Assembly (NCBI GenBank): GCA_963755705.1 | Contig: CAVWKW010000002.1 | Location: forward strand, 186,001 to 250,000 | From: JBARDN01 sp963755705 | Lineage (GTDB): Bacteria > Desulfobacterota > Binatia > Binatales > Binataceae | DNA: 64,000 nucleotides | Direction of reading: 5' to 3' | In this document: one piece after another, positions 7,950-17,310 of the stretch | Layout of the letters: the number at the start of each line of letters is the position of its first letter | Numbering within the stretch: position 1 is the stretch's first letter | Notes under the pieces: generated by a model | What the model was told of the DNA's origin: nothing | Database searches by the model: none | What the model saw: only the letters and a program-made list of their open reading frames with translations | Made by a program: the position numbers and the translations under genes

Positions 7950-10900
7950 CTAATTGGGAGCCGGCCCCGCATGACCAACCGGCCAGCTCTCCAATTTTTC
8001 ACAGCCCGCCAGCACCTGCAAGACGCCATCGACCTGCGCAAACAGCCGCGCGTACTCACCGACGGCGGTCTCGATTCGCACCAGCACCTGGAACGACGGG
8101 GTCAGCTTCATGGTGCGCCGGTTCGCGTCGGCCATCGCGGCCAGCTTGGCGGTGTCGACCGGGGCGTCAGGATGAAACCGCACCTCGAGCTGGCCGCCCT
8201 TCAGGATCGCGCTGACGATCAGCAAGAGCCGCATCTGCCGCCGCACGTTCATCGCCGCAACCAGATTATCTATTAGAGTCGGCACCGGACCAAAGCGGTC
8301 GCGCATCTCATCTTTCAACTCCGCCAGATCCTGCTCGGATTCGGCGCGCGCGAACCTGCGGTAGAGCACCAGGCGCTCGTTTTCGTCGGGCACATAGGTC
8401 TCGGGGATATAGGCGGGAATTCCGAGCTTCAGTTCCGGCTCGAAATCGGGCCGGCGCTCTTCGCCGCGAAGCTCGGCGATCGCCTGCTCCATCATCTCGG
8501 TGTAAAGCTCGAAGCCGACCGCCTCGATCTCGCCGTGCTGCTCGCGGCCGAGCAGGTTGCCGGCGCCGCGATGCTCCAGATCCGCCATCGCGAGCTTGAA
8601 ACCGCTGCCGCTCTCCGCGTCAACCAGTTCGCGCAGCGCGTCGATGCGCCGCTTGGCGTCGCGCGTGATGATGTGTTCGCCTGGAATCAGCAGATACGCG
8701 AACGCCTTTTGGCGCGAGCGCCCGACCCGTCCGCGCAACTGGTAAAGCTGCGCCAGACCGAAGTGATCGGCGCGGTTGATGATCATCGTGTTCGCATTCG
8801 GGATGTCGAGGCCTGATTCGATAATCGCCGAGCACACCAGCACGTTCACCCGGTTCTCGATAAACCCGCGCATCACGTCTTCGAGCTTTTTTTCATGCAT
8901 CTGGCCGTGCGCGACCGCGATCTTCGCTTCGGGGATCAGAGTATGCAGATGGCGCGCCATGTACTCGATATTTTCTACCCGGTTATGGACGAAAAAGACC
9001 TGCCCGCCGCGGTTCAGCTCGCGCATGATCACGTCGCGAATCAGGCTGTCGTCGAAATGCGCGACGAAGGTGCGAATCTGCTGGCGATCCGGCGGCGCGG
9101 TCTGAATCACCGACAGATCGCGGATCCCCAGCATCGCCATGTGCAGCGTGCGCGGAATCGGCGTCGCGGTCATCGTCAGCACCGGCACCATCTTCTTGAG
9201 CTTCTTGATCCGTTCCTTGTCCGCCACCCCGAAGCGATGCTCCTCATCGATAATCAAAAGGCCCAGGCGCGGAACGTTGACGTCGGCCGAAAGCAGGCGA
9301 TGAGTTCCGACGACGATATCAACCTTGCCGCGCGCGACGTCGTCGATAACCGCCTTGTTTTCCTTTGCGCTGCGGAACCGCGAGATCATCTCGACCCGAA
9401 TCGGAAGCTCTTCGAACCGCTTGCGCATCGTGTTCCAATGCTGCTCGGCCAGAATCGTGGTCGGCACCAGCACCGCAACTTGTCGGCCGTCCATCACCGC
9501 GATAAACGCGGCCCGCATCGCAACTTCCGTCTTGCCGAAGCCCGCGTCGCCGCAGATGAGCCGGTCCATCGGCTTGACGCGCGTCAGATCGCGAATCACG
9601 TCGTCGATCGCGGCCTGCTGGTCGGGGGTTTCCTCGAATTCGAAACGATCCGCGAACTCATGGTAGTCGCGGCCCGGATGCGGGAACGCGTGGCCCTCGA
9701 GGACTTCGCGCGCCGCGTATATTTCGAGCAACTCGGACGCCATCGCGAGCACCGCCTGCCGCGTGCGCCGCTTGACCTTCTCCCACGAGCCGCTGCCGAG
9801 CTTGTCCAGGCGCGGCGCTTCACTGTCGCTGCCGATATAGCGCTGGACCAGGTTTATCCGCTCGACCGGGACATACATCGTGTCGTTGCCGGCGTACTCG
9901 AGGTTCAGGAAATCGCCCTCGACGTCGGCGACCTTCAGATGCTTCAGGCCGCGGTAGCGTCCGATTCCGTGATCGATATGCACGACCACGTCATCGGGCT
10001 TTAGCTCGGCGAGATTCAGCATCGCGCCTTTGGCGGTAGGGCGATGCTTTCGGCGCGCGCGCGGTTCGCCGAAAATCTCTTCCTCGCTGTAGAGATAGAT
10101 TCCGTCGTCCTGCAAAACGGTACCGGCCGAGATTTCGCCCTCCATAATCGCGGGGCGGAAATCCGGCCACGCAAGCAGCGCGCCGAAGGTCTTGCACTCG
10201 GTGTTCACTTCCAATTCGTAGGCTTCGAGATGACGCCGCAGGCGCGCCGCCTGGTTCGGCCCCTCGACGATCATCAGCGCCCTGCCCTGTCCGCGCTGGA
10301 CCTCGCGAAGCTGCGCTGCCAGCGGCTCAAAGCTGATCGCGGCGCGCGCGCCCGTGAGCTCGGGTGAAGCCAGACGCAGACTTGGTTGCGACTTGACCTC
10401 GATCGGCGGGGCCCATCCTTCGCGCGGCGGAGCGGCGGTGATGAGCGATCCGATTTCTACCGCCGCAAAACCAGCCAGCGCGCGCTCGAACTCCTCAGCC
10501 GACAGGTACATCGATTCCGGCTCCGGAAAAAATCTGGGCGCGCCCGCCGCGATCGCCGCCTCTTCGGCGACTCGAGTCGCAAAGCGTTCCGCGTCGGCGC
10601 GAATCCGCCCGGGATCGACCAGCCACAGAACCGTCTCGGGCGGCAGATAGTCGGCGATCGACTGCAGCGGCGCGCCGTACACGTAGGGCATCAACAATTC
10701 CGCGCCCGGAAAGAGCAGGCCGTTCTCGAGCGTCTCGGCCAACTCGCCGGCCTCTTTGCGGACCATTCCGATATCCGCGGCGCGCACCGCCGCCCGATCG
10801 CGCACCCTCACGTCCTTGAGCGCCTCGGGCGCGACCAGCCGTGTGCGCACGATCGTCGCTTCATCGAGCTCACCCGCCGAGCGCTGGCTTGCGATATCGA

Positions 10901-11531
10901 AGCGCCGGATCGAGGTCACCATGTCGTCTTCCAGCTCAAGCCGGACCGGCGAGCGGTAGAGCGGCGAAAATATATCGACGATTCCACCGCGCACGCTGAA
11001 GTCGCCCGGCTCCTCGACCTGCGGCAGCCGCTGATAGCCCGCATTGGCGAGGGCCTCGACCAGCAGCTCGAGGTCGATCCGCTCGCCCGCAGTGACGCGG
11101 ATGATCGAGTCGTTCAAGATCTCGCGCGGAATTGTGCGCGTCATCAATGCTTCGACCGATGTGATCACGATCGGCGCGGGCGTGCGCAAGAGCGCGAACA
11201 TCGCGGCGATCTGCGCGGCCTGCGTGTCTGATCCCGGCGAGAGATTCGCAAGCGGCTTCAGCTCCCACGCGGGCAGATGATGCACGCGGCGGCCGGGAGT
11301 GTCGGCGTCATCAGCCTCATCCAGAAAAAACGCGGCCTCATGCGCGAGCGCCTCGGCCTCGGCCGCACGCGACGTCACCACGACGATCGGGCGAGTGACG
11401 CCGAGCGCGGTCTCACGCAGCAGCAGAACGCCCGCGGCGCCCTTCAGCCCCATCACCGGGAAGCGGCGCTCGCTGCCATTTTTGAGCCGAGCCTGAATTT
11501 CGCCGGCCGCATCTTTTACGCTTCGGAGCAC
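7950..11531 (-). CDS. mfd: transcription-repair coupling factor Mfd
   Basis: A 1193-residue DNA translocase that removes stalled RNA polymerase and recruits UvrA. The order of domains fits Mfd: UvrB-like N-terminal module (residues ~1-350), RNA-polymerase-interacting CarD-like domain (D-D-V-V-V-H-I-D-H-G-I-G-R-Y near 520), and an SF2 helicase core with Walker A G-D-A-G-F-G-K-T-E, DEEH box (I-D-E-E-H-R-F-G-V) and motif III T-A-T-P-I-P-R-T. A TRCF C-terminal domain follows (E-L-K-L-G-I-P-A-Y-I-P). It leads a minus-strand run mfd / SurA-like / pdxA / uvrA, so two functionally linked nucleotide-excision-repair genes are in one cluster. Confidence 0.97.
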   Translation of the reverse strand: MLRSVKDAAGEIQARLKNGSERRFPVMGLKGAAGVLLLRETALGVTRPIVVVTSRAAEAEALAHEAAFFLDEADDADTPGRRVHHLPAWELKPLANLSPGSDTQAAQIAAMFALLRTPAPIVITSVEALMTRTIPREILNDSIIRVTAGERIDLELLVEALANAGYQRLPQVEEPGDFSVRGGIVDIFSPLYRSPVRLELEDDMVTSIRRFDIASQRSAGELDEATIVRTRLVAPEALKDVRVRDRAAVRAADIGMVRKEAGELAETLENGLLFPGAELLMPYVYGAPLQSIADYLPPETVLWLVDPGRIRADAERFATRVAEEAAIAAGAPRFFPEPESMYLSAEEFERALAGFAAVEIGSLITAAPPREGWAPPIEVKSQPSLRLASPELTGARAAISFEPLAAQLREVQRGQGRALMIVEGPNQAARLRRHLEAYELEVNTECKTFGALLAWPDFRPAIMEGEISAGTVLQDDGIYLYSEEEIFGEPRARRKHRPTAKGAMLNLAELKPDDVVVHIDHGIGRYRGLKHLKVADVEGDFLNLEYAGNDTMYVPVERINLVQRYIGSDSEAPRLDKLGSGSWEKVKRRTRQAVLAMASELLEIYAAREVLEGHAFPHPGRDYHEFADRFEFEETPDQQAAIDDVIRDLTRVKPMDRLICGDAGFGKTEVAMRAAFIAVMDGRQVAVLVPTTILAEQHWNTMRKRFEELPIRVEMISRFRSAKENKAVIDDVARGKVDIVVGTHRLLSADVNVPRLGLLIIDEEHRFGVADKERIKKLKKMVPVLTMTATPIPRTLHMAMLGIRDLSVIQTAPPDRQQIRTFVAHFDDSLIRDVIMRELNRGGQVFFVHNRVENIEYMARHLHTLIPEAKIAVAHGQMHEKKLEDVMRGFIENRVNVLVCSAIIESGLDIPNANTMIINRADHFGLAQLYQLRGRVGRSRQKAFAYLLIPGEHIITRDAKRRIDALRELVDAESGSGFKLAMADLEHRGAGNLLGREQHGEIEAVGFELYTEMMEQAIAELRGEERRPDFEPELKLGIPAYIPETYVPDENERLVLYRRFARAESEQDLAELKDEMRDRFGPVPTLIDNLVAAMNVRRQMRLLLIVSAILKGGQLEVRFHPDAPVDTAKLAAMADANRRTMKLTPSFQVLVRIETAVGEYARLFAQVDGVLQVLAGCEKLESWPVGHAGPAPN

Positions 11532-11674
11532 GATTTATTTCCCGCGCAAAACGCAACTCCGCCTGCCCGCAGCGGACAGAGGGCTCCACGCGGGCGGCAT
11601 TTGAAGCAGTATATCAGAGAATCGAGCGCGAACGATTCGTGTCGAGCCAAAATCGCCGGACACTCGCGCGAGCG

Positions 11675-12478
11675 TTATTCCGTCAGCGGCGGACCCGCAT
11701 TCGCAACCGGCTGTCCAACCTGCCCGACGTGCACCGCGAGTTTTTGCGTCGTATGGCTCAGGTCAGGCCCTGGACGAATGACGGTAAGGTACATCGTGTC
11801 GCCAGGCTTGAGCCGGGCGATCGCGTCGTCAAAATCCTGCTGGCTCCGCACCCGTTGGTCATCGACGGCGACGATCAGATCGCCCGACATCCCCATGTCG
11901 CCGCGCTTCTCGAGCTGTGAAGTGATCAGCGTTCCCGCAAAAGGAATCAGCGCGCCGAGCGTCGATGCGGTCGCGCCGACCGCATTCGCACCCGTGCTGC
12001 CCTTCACACCGGCGGCAGCCGCCGGACTATTCGGATCAACCGTCATGACTTCGAGTCCGTGCTCCTCTTTTCCTTTGAAGCACTTGTCGGTTTCCTGAAT
12101 CGTGATTCCGAGATAGGGCCGGCCGTGGCGCGCGAGGCTGTTGGGATTGTTGCCGTAGCTGGAATTGGAATCGCCGTTCTCGGTCCCTGGCCGATAGTTG
12201 GGATTGTCTGAATCACTGTTCTCGCCGGGTCTGAAGTTGTCGCCGCCGGGAATCTCGTCGATTCCGGGTTTGGGCGCGGTGACTCCGGGCTGCGGTGCGA
12301 TCTCGAGCGTTGCGTCCGGTGCGCCACCCTGCGACCCGATCGGCGCAGGCGGCGCGCCTGCTCCCTCCTGCGTCTGCGGAGCGGATGGGGGCGCGGAAGT
12401 CTGCGCCGCTGCGATCCCGACGACCGCAACGATCGTAACAGCGAAGGCGCCCAGCGCGAGATTGCAAAACCTGTTCAT
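11675..12478 (-). CDS. secreted PDZ-domain protein with disordered linker
   Basis: A 267-residue protein with a signal peptide (AFAVTIVAVVGIAAAQ). A Pro/Gly/Asn-rich low-complexity stretch covers residues ~27-115, and a C-terminal PDZ-like domain follows. The PDZ core is recognisable from R-P-Y-L-G-I-T-I-Q, V-D-P-N-S-P-A-A-A-A-G-V, G-D-L-I-V-A-V-D-D-Q-R-V and T-M-Y-L-T-V-I-R. It is interrupted by about 40 residues after the A-A-G-V turn, rich in Gly, Ala and Thr, which is unusual. No protease domain is present, so it may be a periplasmic adaptor or substrate-binding protein. It stands alone between mfd and the divergent dehydrogenase. Confidence 0.7.
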   Translation of the reverse strand: MNRFCNLALGAFAVTIVAVVGIAAAQTSAPPSAPQTQEGAGAPPAPIGSQGGAPDATLEIAPQPGVTAPKPGIDEIPGGDNFRPGENSDSDNPNYRPGTENGDSNSSYGNNPNSLARHGRPYLGITIQETDKCFKGKEEHGLEVMTVDPNSPAAAAGVKGSTGANAVGATASTLGALIPFAGTLITSQLEKRGDMGMSGDLIVAVDDQRVRSQQDFDDAIARLKPGDTMYLTVIRPGPDLSHTTQKLAVHVGQVGQPVANAGPPLTE

Positions 12479-12597
12479 CGTTATCAGCCAGTTAGCCCAG
12501 TCCTGCGATCATAGGCCGCCGATCGGCGCTTCTCAAGAAGCCGCAGATGGCGCTTGATGCGCCCGCCGCAGCGTGCGAAATATGGTCGTTGCCAATC

Positions 12598-13602
12598 ATG
12601 AAGATAATCTCAACCGTCGCCCTCGAGGAGCCGCAGCGCGCCACGATTATCGCGGCTGCGCCCGGCGCGGAACTGCTTGACCGTGCGTGCAAATCGCCAG
12701 AGGAAATCTCGGAGCTGGTTTCCGGCGGATGCGACGTGCTGCTCTCGTTCCGGATGCCGAGCGACATCCTCGAGCGCGCGCGCGGACTCAAGTGGGTGCA
12801 GCTCCTGAGCGCCGGGGCGGATCACGCACTCGGCGGACCGATGAAGTCGGCGACGATTCCGATCACCACCGCCAGCGGCGTGCACGCGACTCCGATCGCG
12901 GAGTACACGCTCGCCTCGATGCTGGCGTACGCGCGCCGCCTGCATATCACTATTCGCGCGCAGCAGCGCCACGAATGGTCGCGGCGCACTGTGATCTCGA
13001 GCCTCGACGTGATTCGTGGCAAGACCCTTGGCATCGTCGGATACGGATCGATTGGGCGCGAGACCGCGCGGCTGGCGGACGCGTTCGGGATGCGAATCCT
13101 CGCGCTCAAGCGCAATCCGTCAGAGCGGCGCGAGACCGGATGGACGCCGCGCGGCCTGGGCGATCCGGAGGGAAAGATTCCCGCGCGATGGTTCGGGGCC
13201 GAGCAATGCGCGGAGCTGCTCGCGGAATCCGATTACGTCAGCGTGACACTGCCACTCACCGATGCGACGCGCAAATTTATCGGCGCGAAAGAAATCGCGG
13301 CGATAAAGCCCGGCGCGTATTTCATCAATATCGGACGCGGCGCGGTCGTCGATGAGGCGGCGCTCGCCGCGGCGCTCAGCGCCGGGAAAATCGGCGGCGC
13401 GGGACTCGATGTCTTCGAGCGCGAGCCGCTGCCGGCCGAGAGTCCGCTTTGGGACCTCGAGCAAGCGATCCTGACGCCGCACGTCTCCGGCGATTTTCGC
13501 GGCTACATGGAACTCGCAAGCGAACTATTCGCCGAAAACCTCCGCCGCTTCCAAACCGGCACCCCGCTGCTGAATCAAGTCGACCCCGCGCACGGCTATT
13601 AG
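12598..13602 (+). CDS. D-isomer-specific 2-hydroxyacid dehydrogenase
   Basis: A 334-residue NAD(P)-dependent oxidoreductase of the D-2-hydroxyacid dehydrogenase family. Seen in the sequence are the Rossmann motif G-I-V-G-Y-G-S-I-G-R (near residue 142), the N-I-G-R-G-A-V-V-D segment carrying the catalytic Arg, G-L-D-V-F-E-R-E-P with the Glu, and T-P-H-V-S-G with the catalytic His. Substrate cannot be told from sequence; glyoxylate/hydroxypyruvate-type reductases are the closest general class. The ATG at 12598 (MKIIST) matches the usual family N-terminus; an upstream ATG at 12547 adds 17 residues without family similarity. Monocistronic, divergent from the PDZ gene. Confidence 0.9.
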   Translation: MKIISTVALEEPQRATIIAAAPGAELLDRACKSPEEISELVSGGCDVLLSFRMPSDILERARGLKWVQLLSAGADHALGGPMKSATIPITTASGVHATPIAEYTLASMLAYARRLHITIRAQQRHEWSRRTVISSLDVIRGKTLGIVGYGSIGRETARLADAFGMRILALKRNPSERRETGWTPRGLGDPEGKIPARWFGAEQCAELLAESDYVSVTLPLTDATRKFIGAKEIAAIKPGAYFINIGRGAVVDEAALAAALSAGKIGGAGLDVFEREPLPAESPLWDLEQAILTPHVSGDFRGYMELASELFAENLRRFQTGTPLLNQVDPAHGY

Positions 13603-13624
13603 GATTCGCGAGCCTCGATCGATA

Positions 13625-13687
13625 GTGGGCGCGGGCGTCTCACCCGTGATCGACGGCGGTCCGAAAGAGCCGCCCTCCAATGTTTGA
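13625..13687 (+). repeat. REP-like palindromic element, copy A
   Basis: About 63 bp with two short palindromes (GGGCGTCTCACCC-type, then GGCGGTCC..GAGCCGCC) and the shared tail CTCCAATGTTTGA. It lies 5 bp from the stop of the RAYT transposase gene and is in the same orientation as copy B beyond the other end of that gene. Confidence 0.85.
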
Positions 13688-13692
13688 CCGCC

Positions 13693-14142
13693 TCAATCCT
13701 CAGGTGGCCAGACCCACTCGTACGAATCGATCTCGGGCCATCGTTTGAATGGGTTGTTCAAAATGTAGACAAATTTTTCATTCATCTCCTTTTCGTCTCT
13801 GACCACACGATCGAGATACTCATCTTGCCAAATTCTGCCCCCACCACGGCCGCGCGCGCTCTCATGGGCGGAATAGGATCGCAACGAACGAACAATATCC
13901 TCCAACTGCGAGTCCCCGATTGGGCGAATCATCGCATGAACATGATCGTCCATCACGACAAAAGCGATCAGATGGTAGCGCTGCCCTTCAAAGTGGCGCA
14001 GCGCGCTCATTACAATTGTGCGTTCGGCCGGAGCGAGTTCCCGCTGGCCGCGCGCCAAGCGCCAGGTGACAAAATAAACCGCCTCCGACATCCGCCAGTG
14101 CGGAAGACGCCGCCGATACGTTCTGAAGGACTCGCTCGCCAT
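13693..14142 (-). CDS. REP-associated tyrosine transposase (RAYT, IS200/IS605-type Y1 family)
   Basis: A 149-residue HUH single-strand transposase-like protein. Visible are the H-V-H metal-binding pair in M-D-D-H-V-H-A-M (near residue 68), an I-W-Q-D-E-Y segment typical of RAYTs, and the candidate catalytic Tyr in K-F-V-Y-I-L-N-N-P-F-K-R-W near the C-terminus. RAYTs are domesticated Y1 transposases that process REP hairpins. Here REP-like palindromes flank the gene on both sides, as the family predicts. The ATG at 14142 (MASESF) fits the family length; an upstream extension to 14229 runs into a degenerate REP copy. No subterminal transposon ends were recognised, so it is not a complete IS. 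Confidence 0.9.
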   Translation of the reverse strand: MASESFRTYRRRLPHWRMSEAVYFVTWRLARGQRELAPAERTIVMSALRHFEGQRYHLIAFVVMDDHVHAMIRPIGDSQLEDIVRSLRSYSAHESARGRGGGRIWQDEYLDRVVRDEKEMNEKFVYILNNPFKRWPEIDSYEWVWPPED

Positions 14143-14181
14143 CGAAGCCCGTCTATTTTCAAACAGACTCAAACCCATCCG

Positions 14182-14230
14182 GTAGCGCGAGCGTGCCCGC
14201 CCGCGATCTACGACGGGCCAGAGGCCCACC
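14182..14230 (+). repeat. degenerate REP-like element
   Basis: A weakened copy of the same element: GTAGCGCGAGCGT, CCCGCCCGCGATC, then CGGGCCAGAGGCCCACC. It is just upstream of the RAYT start. The alignment is by eye with several mismatches, so the call is tentative. Confidence 0.4.
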
Positions 14231-14305
14231 CCACTATCGATTTGCTACCCGTGCGGCAACAATTCCGCGCGTCAAAGTTCTAATCCCGCAAGCCGGAATT
14301 CAGTC

Positions 14306-14366
14306 GTGGCGCGGGCGTCTCGCCCGTGATCGATGGCGGGTCGAAGACCCGCCCTCCAATGTTTGA
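14306..14366 (+). repeat. REP-like palindromic element, copy B
   Basis: A well-preserved copy. Hairpin 1 is GCGGGCGTCTCGCCCGT, the linker is GATCGAT, hairpin 2 is GGCGGGTCGAAGACCCGCC, and the tail is CTCCAATGTTTGA. Same orientation as copy A; copy C lies inverted about 95 bp downstream. Confidence 0.9.
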
Positions 14367-14460
14367 ATCCCAGTGCGGCAGCGGCTCCGCGTCAGGATAC
14401 CGACTTCGCAAGTCCCAATTCTCGATGACACGGGCAGCACCGCGTAGCCGACGAATTTCA

Positions 14461-14517
14461 CCATTGGTGGGCGAGTCTTCGACCCGCCATCGATCACGGG
14501 CGAGACGCCCGCGCCAC
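14461..14517 (-). repeat. REP-like palindromic element, copy C (inverted)
   Basis: The reverse complement of copy B: GGCGAGTCTTCGACCCGCC, ATCGATC, then ACGGGCGAGACGCCCGCGCCAC. Copies B and C face each other across about 95 bp, the arrangement called a BIME in enterobacteria. The rest of the 14143-14603 intergenic region shows no coding signal. Confidence 0.9.
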
Positions 14518-14603
14518 TTTGGATTTGATGCTTTCAAAGTTTCAAATCCTACGCGAAAATTGACACCACGCGAATACACCGCGCGAACATCCCGCAGGTT
14601 GAA

Positions 14604-16058
14604 TCACTCGCGCGCGCGCAGAGCGGCGAGGAAGCGGTCCTTCAGGCCGTCGAAGGGGCCGTTGGACATGAACAATGCCACGTCGCCCGCGCGGGCGTCG
14701 GCGACCATCCACTCGAGGATTTCGTCGTTTGACGCGCACGCGAATGCTTGCGGACCACGGGCAGAGATCGCCGCGACCAGGGTGCCGGTGGCGAGACGTT
14801 CCGCGGCGGGTATTGGATCGTTCGCCTTGAAATAGACCGGGCCGAGATAGACGCGCGCGGCGCGGTCGAACGCCTGCGCGAACGCGTTTTGGAAAACGTT
14901 GCGGCGCGCGGTGTTCGAGCGCGGCTCGAAGGCGGCGAGAATCCTGCGTCCCGCGAAGCGTTCGGCAACCGCCTCGAGCGTCACGCCGATCGCGGTTGGA
15001 TGATGCGCGAAATCGTCCACGACAATTATTCCCGCGGCCTCGCCGATAATTTCCTGGCGCCGCACCACGCCGGTGAACGACGCGATCCCGCGCGCGATTT
15101 CCTCCGCGCCGAATCCGCATTCGCGGAGCAGCACGAATACACCCAGCGCGTTTGCGACGTTCATCCGGCCGCCGATCGGCAGAAAGATTTCCGGCGCCAC
15201 GCGCACTCCACGACGCTCGACACTGAAATGCGCGCCCTCCGCATCGATCCGAACCTCGACCGCGCGCCAGTCGCCCGCGCGCAGGCCAAAGCTGCTCACA
15301 CGCGCGCGCGCATCTGCGCTGACTTCGAGCGCGTGCGGAAAATCCGCGCAAACCGCAAGCACCTGCGACGCATCCATCGAATCGACCAGCGCACGGAAGC
15401 TCGACTTCACGTCCTCGAGGTCGCGGTAAATGTCGGCGTGGTCGAACTCGACCGCCGTGATGATCGCGCCGTGCGCGCGGTAATGCAGAAACTTGGGTCC
15501 CTTGTCGAAAAATGCGGTATCGTACTCGTCCCCTTCGATCACGAAATCGCGGCCCGCGCCGAGCCGGTAGTTCGAGCCGAAATCTTTCGCAACTCCGCCC
15601 ACCAGCATCGACGGGTCGTGACCCGCCGTCGTGAGCACCTGCGCCATCATCGCGGTCGAGGTGGTTTTCCCATGCGTGCCGGCGACCATCAGCACGCGGC
15701 GCTCGCGCAGAAAAAAATGCCACAGCGCCTCGGGCATCGACAGGTATGGAATCGCGGACGCGAGCAGCGCCTGCGCCTCCGGGTTGTCGCGGACAATGAC
15801 GTTGCCGACAATCGCGAGGTCGGGTGCCGGCGAAAGATTCGCCGCCGAAAATCCCGTCCTCCGCTCGACGTTCAACTTCGCGAGCAGCGACGCGGTCGGC
15901 TCGTAAAATTGATTGTCGGAGCCGCTGACCCGGTATCCGCGTTCCGCCAGCATCCCGGCCAGCGCCGCCATCGCGGTTCCAGCCACTCCGATCAGATGCA
16001 CGTGATGGGCGTGCTCGGGAACTCGCGCCAGGCGCGCGGCGCTGTCTGGTTCATTCAC
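14604..16058 (-). CDS. mpl: UDP-N-acetylmuramate:L-alanyl-gamma-D-glutamyl-meso-diaminopimelate ligase
   Basis: A 484-residue Mur-ligase family enzyme that joins recycled murein tripeptide to UDP-MurNAc, bypassing MurC/D/E. Visible: N-terminal nucleotide-fold H-L-I-G-V-A-G-T-A-M-A-A-L-A-G-M with G-S-D-N, the ATP loop A-G-T-H-G-K-T-T (near residue 125), G-S-N-Y-R-L-G, the E-G-D-E-Y-D-T-A-F-F-D motif that separates Mpl from MurC, and D-D-F-A-H-H-P-T-A. Starts with GTG, overlapping the upstream serine-hydrolase stop by 8 bp, so translational coupling is likely. Together with the LD-carboxypeptidase upstream it suggests a murein-peptide recycling operon. Confidence 0.93.
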   Translation of the reverse strand: MNEPDSAARLARVPEHAHHVHLIGVAGTAMAALAGMLAERGYRVSGSDNQFYEPTASLLAKLNVERRTGFSAANLSPAPDLAIVGNVIVRDNPEAQALLASAIPYLSMPEALWHFFLRERRVLMVAGTHGKTTSTAMMAQVLTTAGHDPSMLVGGVAKDFGSNYRLGAGRDFVIEGDEYDTAFFDKGPKFLHYRAHGAIITAVEFDHADIYRDLEDVKSSFRALVDSMDASQVLAVCADFPHALEVSADARARVSSFGLRAGDWRAVEVRIDAEGAHFSVERRGVRVAPEIFLPIGGRMNVANALGVFVLLRECGFGAEEIARGIASFTGVVRRQEIIGEAAGIIVVDDFAHHPTAIGVTLEAVAERFAGRRILAAFEPRSNTARRNVFQNAFAQAFDRAARVYLGPVYFKANDPIPAAERLATGTLVAAISARGPQAFACASNDEILEWMVADARAGDVALFMSNGPFDGLKDRFLAALRARE

Positions 16059-17181
16059 CGTCGATCGCTTCCATGATCAGGTCGTGGATTCGCGGGCGGA
16101 ACTCGCGAATCGCCTGGTTGTCTCGGCGCGGATGCACCCGGTTGGTCATGATTGAAATCGCGATCTCGCGCGCCGGCTCGATCCAGATCGAGGTGCCACT
16201 GAAGCCCAGATGCCCGATCGCCTCGGTCGAGAAATGGCGGCCCGAGCTCGAGCCCTGCGCCGACGGCATGTCCCATCCGAGCGCCCAGGTCGATCCGGGA
16301 ACGGTTTTATCGCGCGTCCAGAACTCGCGGATTATTTTCTGCGGAACAAAATCCGAGCGGCCGGCCCAACATGCTATAAGCTCGCGCGCGATCCGGTCGA
16401 CTTCGCGAACCGGCGCGAACAGTCCCGCATGTCCCGACACTCCGCCCATCGCGTAGGCGTTTTCGTCGTCAACCTCGCCGACCAGCAACCGCTTGCGCGA
16501 GGGACACACCTCCGTCGGCGCGAACATGTCGGCGACCGGCTCGAGCCGGCGCGAGCGCACCAGCGCGATATCGATAAAGTCCGTGGCGCGCAGTCCGAGC
16601 GGCCGAAAGATTTTGTCGCGGCTGAACCGGTTGAGCGCGACGCCCGCGACTTTCTCGACGGTTTCGCCCAGCGCTATGAAATTCAGGTCCGAATAGATCG
16701 CCTTGGTTGCGGGTGTGGCCTCCGGCTTTTCGCGATGGATCTGTTCGTACACAAATTCCTTGGCGCCGTAGCTCGCCATGAAATTCACCTTGCCCGAGCG
16801 CTCGACCTCCGCGACCCGTTGATAGAACGGCCGCCACGGCGCCAACCCCGAGCAGTGCGCCAGCAGATGGCGAAAGGTAACGCCGGTTTTACTGTGCACG
16901 CCGAAATTGTGAAAAAATCGCGTCACCCGGTCGTCGAGCCTGAGCTTGCCGTCGCGCGTGAGCATCATCACAGCGATCGTCGTCGCCAGCGCCTTGGTCA
17001 GCGACGACAGATCGAAGACCGTGTCGATCTTCATCGGTGTGCGCTCAGGCACGATCGAGCGAAATCCGAACACGCCTTCGAAAGCGATATCGGCGCCGAC
17101 GCGAACCACGGTCGTCGCGCCGGGAATTGCGCCACGCTCGACCGCGTCTTCGAACGCCCTTTCGACCTCACTCCAGCCCAC
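16051..17181 (-). CDS. serine hydrolase, class C beta-lactamase / esterase family
   Basis: A 376-residue penicillin-binding-fold serine hydrolase. The nucleophile motif S-x-x-K is S60-L-T-K63; the second motif is Y-S-D (in A-I-Y-S-D-L-N-F), and the third is H-x-G (G-H-L-G-F-S-G-T). No signal peptide is seen, so it appears cytoplasmic. That argues against a classical secreted beta-lactamase and fits an esterase or an enzyme acting on recycled murein fragments. It overlaps mpl by 8 bp and lies 129 bp downstream of the LD-carboxypeptidase gene. Specificity cannot be assigned from sequence. Confidence 0.85.
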   Translation of the reverse strand: MGWSEVERAFEDAVERGAIPGATTVVRVGADIAFEGVFGFRSIVPERTPMKIDTVFDLSSLTKALATTIAVMMLTRDGKLRLDDRVTRFFHNFGVHSKTGVTFRHLLAHCSGLAPWRPFYQRVAEVERSGKVNFMASYGAKEFVYEQIHREKPEATPATKAIYSDLNFIALGETVEKVAGVALNRFSRDKIFRPLGLRATDFIDIALVRSRRLEPVADMFAPTEVCPSRKRLLVGEVDDENAYAMGGVSGHAGLFAPVREVDRIARELIACWAGRSDFVPQKIIREFWTRDKTVPGSTWALGWDMPSAQGSSSGRHFSTEAIGHLGFSGTSIWIEPAREIAISIMTNRVHPRRDNQAIREFRPRIHDLIMEAIDGE

Positions 17182-17310
17182 GGAACACCCGCTCTGTTTG
17201 CGCGCGATCAGCTATCGCTCGATAGAATCGAAATGAGTCCAAATATGCGGCCAATTTGCGCGGCTCTGCAAGCATGTGCGCACGCGTCAGCGGATAAATT
17301 TCGGCAGGAT

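Noticed and set aside
14542..15723. 393-codon minus-strand frame inside mpl
   Set aside because: Arg/Gly/Ala-rich alternative frame of mpl with no motif; mpl is intact in its own frame.
16051..17181. Serine hydrolase as an antibiotic-resistance beta-lactamase
   Set aside because: S-x-x-K motif is present, but no signal peptide is visible and the operon context is murein recycling, so a resistance label is unsupported.
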